Shown piece after piece: positions 27,143 through 36,344 of a DNA stretch of 64,000 nucleotides. Origin of the DNA: Ruminococcus sp. FMBCY1 (GTDB taxonomy: Bacteria > Bacillota > Clostridia > Oscillospirales > Acutalibacteraceae); assembly GCF_023921805.1 (NCBI RefSeq), contig NZ_CP074197.1, positions 1,178,001-1,242,000 on the forward strand, in the 5' to 3' direction. A model generated the notes under the pieces. That model was not told the DNA's origin. It saw only the letters and a program-made list of their open reading frames with translations, and did no database searches. Positions within the stretch are counted from its first letter, which is position 1; every line of letters starts with the position of its first letter. The translations under genes and the position numbers were made by a program.

Positions 27143-27238
27143 AGACTCGCAGACAACCTTTTGCAAATGCCAACAACTTAAATATTATAAATTAAGTTAT
27201 TAAATTAAAAACATTTCCTTTGTGCTGTCTGTGAGTCT
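27143..27238 (-). terminator. Long stem-loop with T tract downstream of the purine operon
   Basis: AGACTCGCAGACA (27143-27155) and TGTCTGTGAGTCT (27226-27238) form a 13-base stem with one G-U pair, enclosing a smaller AACTTAA/TTAAGTT hairpin. On the minus strand it is followed by TTTTGACTTTTT. It may be the operon terminator or a small structured RNA of about 100 bases. Confidence 0.5.
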
Positions 27239-27361
27239 CATCATTTAAAATATTACCGGGTGAAATTCACCAGTATGTCGATAATACTATACGCAAAAAT
27301 GCGTACCGATTACTCCCTCTTAACATTAAAATCAGGAATATTTATACAATAAATTGTAATT

Positions 27362-27688
27362 TTAAAGTCCCATAATCAAGCCGTAAGGCCAGGCAATAAG
27401 TCCGCCAATATCATAAATATCGGTATAGCCGAGCTTGCACAGCGTTTGTGCCGCCATTCTGCTGCGACTGCCTGTTCTGCAATAAACCACAAGCATAGAA
27501 TCCTTACTCGGTATAACTTCTTTTGCCGATTCGACGGTAATATCATCAACAGGAAAAAGCACTGCGTCTTTCACATGTCCCGTTGCATACTCCTCTTCCT
27601 CACGCACATCAAGAATTATACAATTCGGATTTTCATCTATGAGTTTTTTTGCATCCTCAAAGTTGTTTACAGTATGAATTATACACAT
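27362..27688 (-). CDS. Rhodanese-like domain protein
   Basis: A 108-residue single-domain sulfurtransferase with the catalytic loop CRTGSRS (Cys70) and the upstream ILDVREEEEYATGHV motif. It starts 6 bases after the purD stop, so it is translated with the purine operon. A link between persulfide transfer and purine synthesis is not known; it may just be carried at the operon end. The second Cys-rich N-terminal feature (Cys2) is not a known motif. Confidence 0.88.
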   Translation of the reverse strand: MCIIHTVNNFEDAKKLIDENPNCIILDVREEEEYATGHVKDAVLFPVDDITVESAKEVIPSKDSMLVVYCRTGSRSRMAAQTLCKLGYTDIYDIGGLIAWPYGLIMGL

Positions 27689-27694
27689 TAATAA

Positions 27695-28960
27695 TCACTT
27701 AGTTTTTCCAATATCGTGGCGGAAGTGCATACCCTCAAAGCTGATTTTATCAACCGCAGCATATGCTTTTGCAAGTGCCTCATCAAGTGTAGGAGCAGTT
27801 GCAGTCACACCGAGAACTCGACCGCCGTTGGTGTAGAATTTACCGTTTTCATACTTTGTACCTGCATGATAAACAGTAGCGCCCTCTACCTGACCGTTTT
27901 CGTCCATACCGAACATTTCAATACCCTTTTTATATGCAACAGGATAGCCGCCGCTTGCCATAACTACGCAGGCAGCCGCACCGTTGTCCCATTCAATGTC
28001 GAGGTCAGCAAGTTTTTCGTCAATAACTGCCTCGCAAATATCGACAAGGTCGGTTTTAAGTCTTGGAAGAACCACCTGTGCCTCAGGGTCACCGAAACGA
28101 GCGTTATACTCAATTACCTTAGGGCCGTTCGGAGTAATCATAAGTCCGAAATAAAGACAACCCTTGAAAGGTCTGCCCTCTGCTACCATAGCGTTGATTG
28201 TAGGAATAAAGATTGTGTCCATACATTCCTTTGCAATCTCGTCTGTATAGTAAGGATTCGGGCTGATTGTACCCATACCACCTGTGTTAAGTCCCTCATC
28301 ATTATCGTAAGCTCTCTTGTGGTCTTTTGAACTTACCATAGGCTTTACGCACTTGCCGTCTGTAAATGCAAGTACAGAAACCTCCGGACCTGTCAAAAAT
28401 TCTTCAATAACAATTCTGTTGCCGGATTCGCCAAACTGCTTATCTTCCATAATAGACTTAACGGCATCAACAGCCTCGTCAACAGTCTGTGCAATAATAA
28501 CACCCTTACCGAGTGCAAGACCGTCAGCCTTGACTACGATAGGAGCAGTATTCTCTGCCTTTAAATATTCAATAGCATTTTCTGCGTTATCAAAGGTTTC
28601 GTATTTAGCGGTAGGAATACCGTATTTTTTCATTAAATCCTTTGAAAATACCTTTGATGCCTCAATTACAGCCGCATTTGCATTAGGGCCGAAAGCTCTG
28701 ATACCGGCAGCCTGAAAAGCGTCAACAAGACCTGCCGCAAGCGGATCATCCGGAGCTACAAAAGCAAGGTCAATATTCTTTTCTTTTGCGAAAGCGACAA
28801 GTGCCTCTTTATCCATAACACCGATATTTACGGTTTCGGCATCTCTTGAAATACCGCCGTTACCGGGGGCGCAGTAAAGTTTTGTGCACTTTGGGCTTTC
28901 AAGAAGTTTTTTGATAAGTGCGTGCTCTCTTCCGCCTGAACCAATCATTAAAATATTCAT
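27695..28960 (-). CDS. purD: Phosphoribosylamine-glycine ligase
   Basis: A 421-residue ATP-grasp enzyme for step 2 of purine synthesis. It begins MNILMIGSGGREHAL (the N-domain glycine loop), has KADGLALGKGV in the ATP-grasp domain, and EARFGDPEAQ-type metal ligands in EYNARFGDPEAQVVLPRL. Length and motifs are complete. It lies 16 bases downstream of the AICAR transformylase gene. Confidence 0.96.
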   Translation of the reverse strand: MNILMIGSGGREHALIKKLLESPKCTKLYCAPGNGGISRDAETVNIGVMDKEALVAFAKEKNIDLAFVAPDDPLAAGLVDAFQAAGIRAFGPNANAAVIEASKVFSKDLMKKYGIPTAKYETFDNAENAIEYLKAENTAPIVVKADGLALGKGVIIAQTVDEAVDAVKSIMEDKQFGESGNRIVIEEFLTGPEVSVLAFTDGKCVKPMVSSKDHKRAYDNDEGLNTGGMGTISPNPYYTDEIAKECMDTIFIPTINAMVAEGRPFKGCLYFGLMITPNGPKVIEYNARFGDPEAQVVLPRLKTDLVDICEAVIDEKLADLDIEWDNGAAACVVMASGGYPVAYKKGIEMFGMDENGQVEGATVYHAGTKYENGKFYTNGGRVLGVTATAPTLDEALAKAYAAVDKISFEGMHFRHDIGKTK

Positions 28961-28976
28961 ATCTTCACCCCGCAGA

Positions 28977-30152
28977 TTAATGGTGGAAAAGTCTGATGCC
29001 TGTAAATGACATAGTCATTCCGTACTTATTGCAGGTATCAATTACATTGTCATCTCTGATTGAACCGCCGGGCTGTGCAACATACTGTACGCCCGAACGC
29101 TTAGCTCTTTCAATGTTGTCGCCGAATGGGAAAAATGCGTCTGAACCGAGTGAAACGCCGCTGAATGTTGCGAGCCACTCTTTCTTCTCTTCTCGTGTAA
29201 GAGGCTCCGGCTTAGTTTTAAAGAACTGCTCCCAAACGCCGTCTGCAAGTACATCCTCATAATCGTCGGAAATGTAAACATCAATAGTGTTATCTCTGTC
29301 AGGTCTGCGGATATTGTCAACAAACGGGAGGTTAAGAACCTTCGGATGCTGTCTTAAGAACCAAATGTCAGCCTTGTTGCCTGCAAGACGGGTACAGTGA
29401 ATTCTTGACTGCTGACCTGCGCCGACACCGATAGCCTGACCGCCCTTTGCATAGCAAACAGAGTTTGACTGTGTATATTTGAGTGTGATAAGAGCAATAA
29501 GAAGATCACGCTTAGCCTCTTCCGTAAGCTCTTTGTTCTCTGTAACAATGTTCTGCATAAGCATAGCTTCGTCAATTTTAAGCTCGTTTCTGCCCTGCTC
29601 AAAAGTTACACCGAATACATCCTTATGCTCAATCGGAGCAGGAACATAGTTCGGGTCGATTTTTACAATGTTATATGTGCCTCTGCGCTTTGTCTTAAGC
29701 ACTTCAAGAGCCTCTTCTGTATAATCCGGAGCGATAATACCGTCAGAAACTTCTCTCTGCAAAAGTTTAGCGGTCTGAACATCGCAAGTATCAGAAAGTG
29801 CAACCCAGTCACCGTATGATGACATTCTGTCTGCACCTCTTGCTGCCGCATATGCAGAGGCGATTGGTGAAAGCTCCAAATCGTCAACAAAATAAATTTT
29901 CTTTAATGTATCCGAAAGCTCGGTAGCTACCGCAGCACCCGCAGGGCTTACATGCTTGAAAGACGCAGCTGACGGCAAGCCTGTTGCCGCCTTAAGCTCA
30001 CGCACAAGCTGCCATGAGTTGAATGCATCAAGAAAATTAATGTAACCCGGTTTGCCGTTGAGTACCTCAACAGGAAGTTCGCCCTCGTTCATATAAATTC
30101 TTGAAGGCTTCTGATTAGGGTTACAACCGTATTTAAGTGCAAGTTCCTTCAT
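28977..30152 (-). CDS. purH: Stand-alone AICAR transformylase (PurH C-terminal domain only)
   Basis: A 391-residue protein that formylates AICAR with 10-formyl-THF. It holds only the transformylase part of PurH: it starts LKYGCNPNQKPSRIY, with SAASFKHVSPAGAAVA (Lys and His of the catalytic site), SSYGDWVALSD and the end DDNVIDTCNKYGMTM with TGIRLFHH. The usual N-terminal IMP cyclohydrolase domain of about 190 residues is absent. That activity is supplied by the next gene upstream, an unrelated PurO-type enzyme. The start follows AAAGGATG. Confidence 0.93.
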   Translation of the reverse strand: MKELALKYGCNPNQKPSRIYMNEGELPVEVLNGKPGYINFLDAFNSWQLVRELKAATGLPSAASFKHVSPAGAAVATELSDTLKKIYFVDDLELSPIASAYAAARGADRMSSYGDWVALSDTCDVQTAKLLQREVSDGIIAPDYTEEALEVLKTKRRGTYNIVKIDPNYVPAPIEHKDVFGVTFEQGRNELKIDEAMLMQNIVTENKELTEEAKRDLLIALITLKYTQSNSVCYAKGGQAIGVGAGQQSRIHCTRLAGNKADIWFLRQHPKVLNLPFVDNIRRPDRDNTIDVYISDDYEDVLADGVWEQFFKTKPEPLTREEKKEWLATFSGVSLGSDAFFPFGDNIERAKRSGVQYVAQPGGSIRDDNVIDTCNKYGMTMSFTGIRLFHH

Positions 30153-30177
30153 TGGAGTTCATCCTTTCATAATCAGA

Positions 30178-30894
30178 TTATTTATTCTTATTAATAATTC
30201 TTGACTCTGCCGTATCTGAAGCAATGTCAATGTAACGAACAAAAAGTGATACCTTGTTGTCCTCGTCAAGTGCATTCCATACTTTTTCAGCAAAAGTATC
30301 AATGTCATCGTTGCCAATCTCTACAAGTGTAGGCTCACCCTCAAAACTTGGGAGTGGAGTGCCGTCACCCATATAAGTGTGAATATATCTGCCAAGGCCC
30401 TGTAAAGGTGTGGAATACATAAATGTATATCTCTGACAGCTGTCAGGAATACCATCTGCACTCTTAAGGATTGACATAGCATATTCCATAATGCCGCCGC
30501 TGCACTTTACAATACCCGAAATACGAGGTGTGTAGTTAGGACCGTCAGGCTCAAACTCTCTTGTACGGAGTGATTCCTCAAAAGTTTCACCCTCGTTCAT
30601 AAGCTCATAAATTGTATCTGTCTGGTCACCGTTTGTAACGATTGTCTTGTTGTCAAGTTTTCTGACAGGTGAGTAAATGATAAGTGACGGGTCAATAAGC
30701 TTTGATTCGTCAAAAGCCTGTGTCTTTATGCCGTCCTCGGTTTCAACGAAAATTCTGTTTCTGCTGTTTTCGCTTCTGCCCATAATAAAGTAAGCAATTA
30801 CAGCCTTTGTGCCGTCAGCACTTCTGCCTATAACAATTCCTCTGCCCGGGTAAGTAACAGAAGATATTTCTTTTTCAAGTGAAATTGGTTTCAT
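30178..30894 (-). CDS. purO: IMP cyclohydrolase, PurO type
   Basis: A 238-residue protein of the IMP_cyclohyd family (PF07826), the archaeal-type enzyme that closes FAICAR to IMP, the last step of the pathway. Visible features are TYPGRGIVIGRSADG, YFIMGRSENSRNR, GDQTDTIY, FEPDGPNYTPRIS and GLGRYIHTYMGDG. It replaces the missing cyclohydrolase half of PurH and lies directly upstream of the stand-alone transformylase. GGAGG precedes the ATG. Confidence 0.9.
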   Translation of the reverse strand: MKPISLEKEISSVTYPGRGIVIGRSADGTKAVIAYFIMGRSENSRNRIFVETEDGIKTQAFDESKLIDPSLIIYSPVRKLDNKTIVTNGDQTDTIYELMNEGETFEESLRTREFEPDGPNYTPRISGIVKCSGGIMEYAMSILKSADGIPDSCQRYTFMYSTPLQGLGRYIHTYMGDGTPLPSFEGEPTLVEIGNDDIDTFAEKVWNALDEDNKVSLFVRYIDIASDTAESRIINKNK

Positions 30895-30908
30895 TGTTTA
30901 CCTCCGAA

Positions 30909-31535
30909 TTATTCGGCAATTACTGTAACATTGCCGTTTACCTTTATTTTATCTTCGCAGAAAAGTGAAACAGCCTTAGGAAGAATTTTCCACTCCGCCT
31001 GTTCCATAACTCTTTTCTGTAAAATTTCGGGTGTGTCGCCGTTTTGAATTTCAACAGCTTTCTGAATGATGATAGGACCACCGTCACATACCTCATTTAC
31101 AAAATGTGCTGTTGCACCTGTCACCTTTACTCCCCTTGCAAGTGCCTGCTCGTGAACCTTTAGTCCATAAAAGCCCTCGCCGCAGAAAGACGGAATAAGT
31201 GACGGATGAATATTTATAATTCTGTTTTCAAACGCTCTGATTACACCTGTACCGAGGATTGTCATAAATCCCGCAAGCACAACCAAATCCGCATTTTTTG
31301 ACTTTAAAAGCTCGGTTAATGCCTTATCGTATTCGTCAAGGCTTGCATAATCCTTTCTGCGGATTATATCGGTAGCAATATTGTGATTCTTGGCTCTCTC
31401 AAGTGCATAAGCATTCGGATTTGAAGAAATAACGCAGGTGATTTTACCGCCCTTTATCTCCCCTCTTTCCGATGCGTCTATAAGAGCCTGTAAATTAGTA
31501 CCGCCACCGGATACAAGAACAACAATATTTTTCAT
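30909..31535 (-). CDS. purN: Phosphoribosylglycinamide formyltransferase
   Basis: A 208-residue GAR transformylase using 10-formyl-THF. Motifs: VLVSGGGTNLQALID at the N-terminus, the catalytic segment IINIHPSLIPSF with Asn and His, and GATAHFVNEVCDGGPII with the essential Asp. Its start overlaps the last base of purM, indicating coupling. Confidence 0.95.
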   Translation of the reverse strand: MKNIVVLVSGGGTNLQALIDASERGEIKGGKITCVISSNPNAYALERAKNHNIATDIIRRKDYASLDEYDKALTELLKSKNADLVVLAGFMTILGTGVIRAFENRIINIHPSLIPSFCGEGFYGLKVHEQALARGVKVTGATAHFVNEVCDGGPIIIQKAVEIQNGDTPEILQKRVMEQAEWKILPKAVSLFCEDKIKVNGNVTVIAE

Positions 31536-32569
31536 TATTCAATTACAACTCCGTCATTGCCCTCTACTACTTCACCGATGATTACAGCATCCTCACCGTT
31601 TGCCTTGAGAACCTCAAGAGCCTTATCCGCATCGTTTTTGTCAACTGCAACGAGCATACCTACACCCATATTGAATGTATTAAACATATCGTGCTCTGAA
31701 ATACCGCCGACTCTCTGAATAAGGTCAAAGATTGGAAGAACAGGAACTGCGCTCTTGTTAATCTTAGCAGAAAGACCGTCATTTAACATACGGGGAATAT
31801 TCTCGTAGAAACCGCCGCCTGTAATGTGAGATACAGCCTTTACTTCAACTTCTTTCATAAGAGCAAAGAGTGGTTTTACATATATTTTTGTAGGAGTGAG
31901 GAGAGTTTCGCCTAAAGTTTTGTCAAGCTCAGGGTATGTATTATTGATTGTGTTTTCGTTAATATCAAAAACTTTTCTTACAAGTGAAAAACCGTTTGAG
32001 TGAACGCCCGAAGAACGGAGTGCAACCAAAACATCGCCTGCTTTAAGTTTTGAGCCGTCAATCATCTTCGGCTTGTCTGCAAGGCCTACGCAGAAACCTG
32101 CAACATCGTATTCGTCAACAGGCATAAGACCCGGATGCTCAGCTGTTTCGCCGCCGATAAGTGCACATTCTGACATAACACAGCCGTCTGCAACGCCCTT
32201 AACGATTTCCGCAACCTTTTCAGGATAGTTCTTTCCGATTGCAATATAGTCAAGGAAGAATAACGGCTTTGCACCGCAGCAAATTACATCGTTTACGCAC
32301 ATTGCAACTGCATCAATACCGATAGTATCGTGCTTATCCATAAGAAAAGCAAGTTTGATTTTTGTACCTACACCGTCAGTACCGCTGACAAGTACAGGCT
32401 CTGTCATACCGCTTACATTTGGGGCAAAAAGACCGCCAAAACCGCCGATACCCGAAACAACGCCGTCAATTTTTGTGCGTGCAACATGCTGTTTCATAAG
32501 TTCAACCGACTTATAACCTGCTGTTACATCAACACCTGCTGCCTTGTAGCTCTCTGAAAAACTCTTCAT
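31535..32569 (-). CDS. purM: Phosphoribosylformylglycinamidine cyclo-ligase (AIR synthetase)
   Basis: A 344-residue ATP-dependent enzyme. Motifs: [50 protein letters not shown] and [13 protein letters not shown]. The ATG at 32569 is taken because GGAG lies 9 bases upstream; the frame also has a TTG two codons earlier. The gene sits between purF and purN in the operon. Confidence 0.96.
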   Translation of the reverse strand: MKSFSESYKAAGVDVTAGYKSVELMKQHVARTKIDGVVSGIGGFGGLFAPNVSGMTEPVLVSGTDGVGTKIKLAFLMDKHDTIGIDAVAMCVNDVICCGAKPLFFLDYIAIGKNYPEKVAEIVKGVADGCVMSECALIGGETAEHPGLMPVDEYDVAGFCVGLADKPKMIDGSKLKAGDVLVALRSSGVHSNGFSLVRKVFDINENTINNTYPELDKTLGETLLTPTKIYVKPLFALMKEVEVKAVSHITGGGFYENIPRMLNDGLSAKINKSAVPVLPIFDLIQRVGGISEHDMFNTFNMGVGMLVAVDKNDADKALEVLKANGEDAVIIGEVVEGNDGVVIE

Positions 32570-32585
32570 CTTCAATCACTCCAGA

Positions 32586-34037
32586 TTATTTTTTATTAAT
32601 TTTCTTTGCGAATTTATCAACAAATATAGTTCTCGGAATTTCCGCAGGATACTCTCCTGTAAAGCAACCGTTGCAAAATCCGACATCTGCGCCCTCTGCA
32701 ATTTGGTTAAGACCAGAAATGCTTAGATAGCCAAGAGAATCCGCACCGATTTTATTGCATATCTCTTCTTGTGAAAACCTATTTGCAATAAGCGACTCCT
32801 TGTTGTGAATATCCATACCGAAATAGCACGGACATACAAAAGGCGGAGAGCTTATAAGCATATGAACCTCTTTTGCACCTGCGTCACGCAAAAGTTTTAC
32901 AATATGATTTGCGGTTTCGCCGCGCACAATAGAGTCGTCAACAATAATAATTCTCTTTCCGCTTACATTTGCCTTAAGGGCAGTAAGTCTTGTTTTGAGA
33001 AGTCTTTTCTTTTTATCTTTTCCCGTACCTACGGTTCTGCCAATGTATTTATTCTTAACAAAACCTGTACCGTACGGAATACCCGACGCCTTAGCATAGC
33101 CTTGTGCGGCAATAATTCCCGAATCAGGAACACCGCATACCATATCCGCCTCAATAGGATGCTCATTATAAAGCAGTTCACCTGCCTTAAATCTCGCATT
33201 ATGAACACTCACTCCGTCAATTACACTGTCGGGACGGGCAACATAAACATATTCAAAAATACACATAGATGTATTATATGCCTTAATTCTCGACTTGTAA
33301 CTGTGAAAACCCGTTTCATCAATTACAACCATTTCTCCGGGCTCAACATCACGCAAAAATTCACCGCCAAGACTGTCAATTACACAGCTCTCGGAAGTAA
33401 TAATATAGCTGTTGTTAAGTTTTCCGATGCAAAGCGGACGGAAGCCGTTTTTATCACGAAAGCCGATAAGTCTTGACGGACCGCAAAGGACTGCGGAATA
33501 TGCGCCCTCAAGTTTATCCATAGCAAACAAAACCGCTGTTTCAAGGTCGTCCGTGGTACAGCGTTCGGTTGCGATTACATAAGACATAATCTCAACATTT
33601 GAGTTAGACTGAAAAATTGCGCCGCCATGCTCAAGCTGTTGGCGAATTTCGGCAAAATTAGTAATCGCACCGTTGCTTGCAATAGCAAGCGAACCGGCAA
33701 TATATCTCATAACAAGGGGCTGATTTGCCGCTCTGTCAAGGCTTTCGTGCGCACTGTAACGCACATGACCGACTGCAATGTTTCCGTCGCCGAGTTTATC
33801 TATAGCCTTATCGTTAAAGACCTCTGACACCATACCGAATTCTTTTACGGTAGTAAAATTTTCATTGTTATTTACAGTAATGCCTGCACTTACCTGTCCC
33901 CTGTGTTGAAGTCCGTACAAGGCCTCACGGGTAAGGGAGGCTATATTAAAGTCATCACTGCCGGCTTTGTAAACGCCGAACACGCCGCATTCATCGTTTA
34001 CCTTGTCTTTGTCATATATATCAACATACTTAATCAA
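32586..34037 (-). CDS. purF: Amidophosphoribosyltransferase
   Basis: A 483-residue Ntn-type glutamine amidotransferase for the first committed purine step. A propeptide of about 16 residues precedes the nucleophile Cys in [23 protein letters not shown] and [10 protein letters not shown] follow, and the PRPP loop is [11 protein letters not shown]-terminal Cys residues ([21 protein letters not shown]) suggest the [4Fe-4S] form found in Bacillus. It overlaps purE by 4 bases (ATGA). Confidence 0.96.
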   Translation of the reverse strand: MIKYVDIYDKDKVNDECGVFGVYKAGSDDFNIASLTREALYGLQHRGQVSAGITVNNNENFTTVKEFGMVSEVFNDKAIDKLGDGNIAVGHVRYSAHESLDRAANQPLVMRYIAGSLAIASNGAITNFAEIRQQLEHGGAIFQSNSNVEIMSYVIATERCTTDDLETAVLFAMDKLEGAYSAVLCGPSRLIGFRDKNGFRPLCIGKLNNSYIITSESCVIDSLGGEFLRDVEPGEMVVIDETGFHSYKSRIKAYNTSMCIFEYVYVARPDSVIDGVSVHNARFKAGELLYNEHPIEADMVCGVPDSGIIAAQGYAKASGIPYGTGFVKNKYIGRTVGTGKDKKKRLLKTRLTALKANVSGKRIIIVDDSIVRGETANHIVKLLRDAGAKEVHMLISSPPFVCPCYFGMDIHNKESLIANRFSQEEICNKIGADSLGYLSISGLNQIAEGADVGFCNGCFTGEYPAEIPRTIFVDKFAKKINKK

Positions 34038-34531
34038 AGTTCTGCCACCTTAAGCTGCATAGCCTCATCCTTTTTGGCTACGCCTTCTTCCATATCTGCT
34101 TTCATTTTCTCAAGCTTTTCTGCAAGACTGTCATCAGAAAGAGCGAGCATTTCAATCGCAAGAATAGCGGCATTTGCAGCGCCGTCAACAGCAACTGTAG
34201 CTACAGGAATACCTGTCGGCATCATAACTGTTGCAAGTAAAGCATCCATACCGTCAAAAGCGGCTGATTTGCAAGGAATACCGATTACAGGCAAAGTTGT
34301 TTTTGCTGCAAGCACACCTGCAAGATGAGCAGCCATACCCGCTGCGGCAATGATTACTCCAAAGCCGTTTTTCTTTGCGCTGCCTGAAAATTCAATAGCA
34401 GCATCAGGAGTTCTGTGAGCACTCATAACATGCACTTCATATGGAACACCAAATTCCTTAAGCTTTGTGACAGCCTTTGAAACTACAGGGAAATCACTGT
34501 CAGAACCCATAATAATAGCAACCTTTTTCAT
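34034..34531 (-). CDS. purE: N5-carboxyaminoimidazole ribonucleotide mutase
   Basis: A 165-residue class I PurE, first gene of the operon. It has [24 protein letters not shown] with the catalytic His, and [11 protein letters not shown]. Two adjacent ATGs are possible; the second places GGAG at 7 bases and gives the usual MKKV start. No purK is in the window, so the CO2-fixing partner is elsewhere. Confidence 0.95.
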   Translation of the reverse strand: MKKVAIIMGSDSDFPVVSKAVTKLKEFGVPYEVHVMSAHRTPDAAIEFSGSAKKNGFGVIIAAAGMAAHLAGVLAAKTTLPVIGIPCKSAAFDGMDALLATVMMPTGIPVATVAVDGAANAAILAIEMLALSDDSLAEKLEKMKADMEEGVAKKDEAMQLKVAEL

Positions 34532-34639
34532 CATTACACTCCTTAACTTTTAACGGCACCGTAAAAACGGTGGCAAAATTGTTTCGGCAAAGTTTCTGCA
34601 AAGGCAAAAATTCATTGCCCTAAAATCACTTTAATTACC
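34532..34639 (-). promoter_or_regulatory. Purine operon 5' leader
   Basis: About 100 bases of transcribed leader. It can form GGCAA/TTGCC and CACCGT/ACGGTG hairpins. I do not recognise the purine, PRPP or ZMP riboswitch consensus in it. Confidence 0.4.
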
Positions 34640-34668
34640 ATTATATAAAAAATCAGAATAAATTGCAA
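34640..34668 (-). promoter_or_regulatory. Promoter of the purine operon
   Basis: On the minus strand TTGCAA (34663-34668), 17-base spacer, TATAAT (34640-34645). Confidence 0.7.
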
Positions 34669-34701
34669 TATGTGACAGGAATTATTTTGAAATTCATAAG
34701 C

Positions 34702-34805
34702 TAATTTACAGTTTAAACGCAGTTTTGATTAAAAATTTTATAATTGACACAGAAGTCGATGTTTTTTAAACTTTCACAACAAACAATGCGCTAAACCATA
34801 AATTA
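34702..34805. repeat. Short MITE-like element, copy F (internal deletion derivative)
   Basis: About 104 bases bounded by TAATTTACAGTTTAAACGC and GCGCTAAACCATAAATTA, which match the ends of copies A and D. The palindromic core is missing, as in deletion derivatives of MITEs. Confidence 0.55.
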
Positions 34806-34807
34806 AC

Positions 34808-34835
34808 GGGCAGCAGATATATTTACCTGCTGCCC
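34808..34835 (-). terminator. Hairpin after the CmpB-like gene, probable terminator
   Basis: GGGCAGCAG (34808-34816) pairs with CTGCTGCCC (34827-34835). The following T tract on minus is weak. Confidence 0.5.
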
Positions 34836-34864
34836 GAGTTGAACTCTGAATTTTCAATTCACTG

Positions 34865-36259
34865 CTAATTTTTTTCCGGTGCTTTCATATTTGGAAACAG
34901 AAATTCCATTTTCTCATCGTCAAAATGATAATCTATATACTGTATAAAAGCGTTATCCGTTTTGGGGTGTTCTGCCCTGTCCTGCCATCTGTAAACCGCC
35001 GCACAAGACATAAATGCATTAAATACCATAAATATTATGAGTACCGCCGTCATTACACCGCCTGCTCGCTTTGGAATTTTCTCAATAAGTCTTGCCATCC
35101 ACGGATAAACAAAGCGTACCCATACAAGTCCCAAAAATCCCCAGATAAGCGCATACATAAGGTTTGTTCGTCCGTTAAAATTCAGCGGAGTATCGCTGTA
35201 ATCCCATGATACCGTACCAAAAACAGTTTCCTGAAACCATGAGCAAAAATACTCAAAACTTGCACCAACCACTGCGCTGATTACATAAATAAGCGTATCG
35301 TTAAGTTTATACAGCTTATAAAGCACAACAGTCAAAAAGCACGCTCCGCCGCCGTAAACGGGAATGAACGGTCCGTACACAAGTCCCACTCTCACCTGAA
35401 AATTACCGTCAATCATAAACGCCCACAAAGTTTCAAGTATCGTGCCAAAAAGCGAGCCGATCACAAACAGATAAAACAACTTTGTAAAACAAAGTCCGAA
35501 CGCAAAAGGGCGTTCTTCTTTATTCTCAAAAACAGCCGTATATTCGGTCATATTTTTATCCTTGACCTCGCCCACTTTATCTGAAATCATACCGAGATAA
35601 ACGCTTGTTTTAAGGTCAGGAAACGCATTTGCAAGTCTTCTTCTTAAAATATTTTCCGTAAAAAGTCTGTTACAGTTTTCGCCTATAAGTTTTATTTTTT
35701 CCTCGTCTGCATCATCTCCGAGCAATTCTTCAATATTGCTTAAATATTTTATTCTGCGTTTTAATCTTATAACCGTAATCACAGAAAAAATATAGTCAAG
35801 CAAAATTATTGCAAGCAGAGCAAACAAAATTATATAGCTGACTGTAGTCGGAATAAGCATAACAAGTGCGTCGGATACGGGCATAAATACTTTTATAAAA
35901 CCAAATCCGAAAATTCCTGCCAACAAAGCATAAGGCAAAGATATATAACTGCCGATGCTAAGTTTTGACTGCGAATAATCCCATACCTTAAAGCCGAGTA
36001 TTTTTTCAAACAAAAATCCCGACAATACTATTATACCTGTTGTAAGTGCGATTGACGCAACAAGCAAAAGCAGCGGATAATTCTCAAGCGGAGTCAAAAC
36101 CACTCTGCAAATAACAGCCGTAAGTCCGTACATAGGAAAAAACGGAGAAGTCAGAAAGCCGTTATTTTTAAACCTTTTATATACCGCAAGGTTTCGTATA
36201 ACATTACCGACCCAGCCTAAAAACGAAAATATAACAAATGTCCAAAGAATAAGAACCAT
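34865..36259 (-). CDS. Putative ABC transporter permease, CmpB type (PF06541), duplicated
   Basis: A 464-residue membrane protein with two copies of the CmpB-like unit. The first (about residues 1-165) has FLGWVGNVIRN and GFLTSPFFPMYGLTAV; the second (about 255-430) has GSLFGTILETLWA, VGLVYGPFIPVYG and WDYSDTPLNFNGR. A charged cytoplasmic region (about 170-250) separates them. The family is named a permease but has no proven substrate. It is monocistronic, between two hairpins. Confidence 0.85.
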   Translation of the reverse strand: MVLILWTFVIFSFLGWVGNVIRNLAVYKRFKNNGFLTSPFFPMYGLTAVICRVVLTPLENYPLLLLVASIALTTGIIVLSGFLFEKILGFKVWDYSQSKLSIGSYISLPYALLAGIFGFGFIKVFMPVSDALVMLIPTTVSYIILFALLAIILLDYIFSVITVIRLKRRIKYLSNIEELLGDDADEEKIKLIGENCNRLFTENILRRRLANAFPDLKTSVYLGMISDKVGEVKDKNMTEYTAVFENKEERPFAFGLCFTKLFYLFVIGSLFGTILETLWAFMIDGNFQVRVGLVYGPFIPVYGGGACFLTVVLYKLYKLNDTLIYVISAVVGASFEYFCSWFQETVFGTVSWDYSDTPLNFNGRTNLMYALIWGFLGLVWVRFVYPWMARLIEKIPKRAGGVMTAVLIIFMVFNAFMSCAAVYRWQDRAEHPKTDNAFIQYIDYHFDDEKMEFLFPNMKAPEKN

Positions 36260-36286
36260 TAATTCACTTCCTATAAAAAAGCACCT

Positions 36287-36313
36287 AAGGGTGCAGATAA
36301 AAACTGCACCCTT
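36287..36313 (-). terminator. Terminator of the NfeD-SPFH operon
   Basis: AAGGGTGCAG (36287-36296) pairs with CTGCACCCTT (36304-36313). On the minus strand TTTTTT follows after six bases. Confidence 0.75.
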
Positions 36314-36344
36314 ATGCCATATTTTGATTTAGAATTATACTGTA

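Larger units (their letters stand above)
26719..27361. other. Intergenic region: repeat element D and a long stem-loop
   Basis: A 643-base gap with no gene. It holds repeat copy D (26812-27102), a large stem-loop with T tract (27143-27238) and small hairpins (GGTGA/TCACC near 27258-27274; TACGCA/TGCGTA near 27291-27306). Confidence 0.7.

Noticed and set aside
34532..34639. Purine, PRPP or ZMP riboswitch before purE
   Set aside because: Only two short hairpins are present and none of the conserved aptamer bases could be placed.
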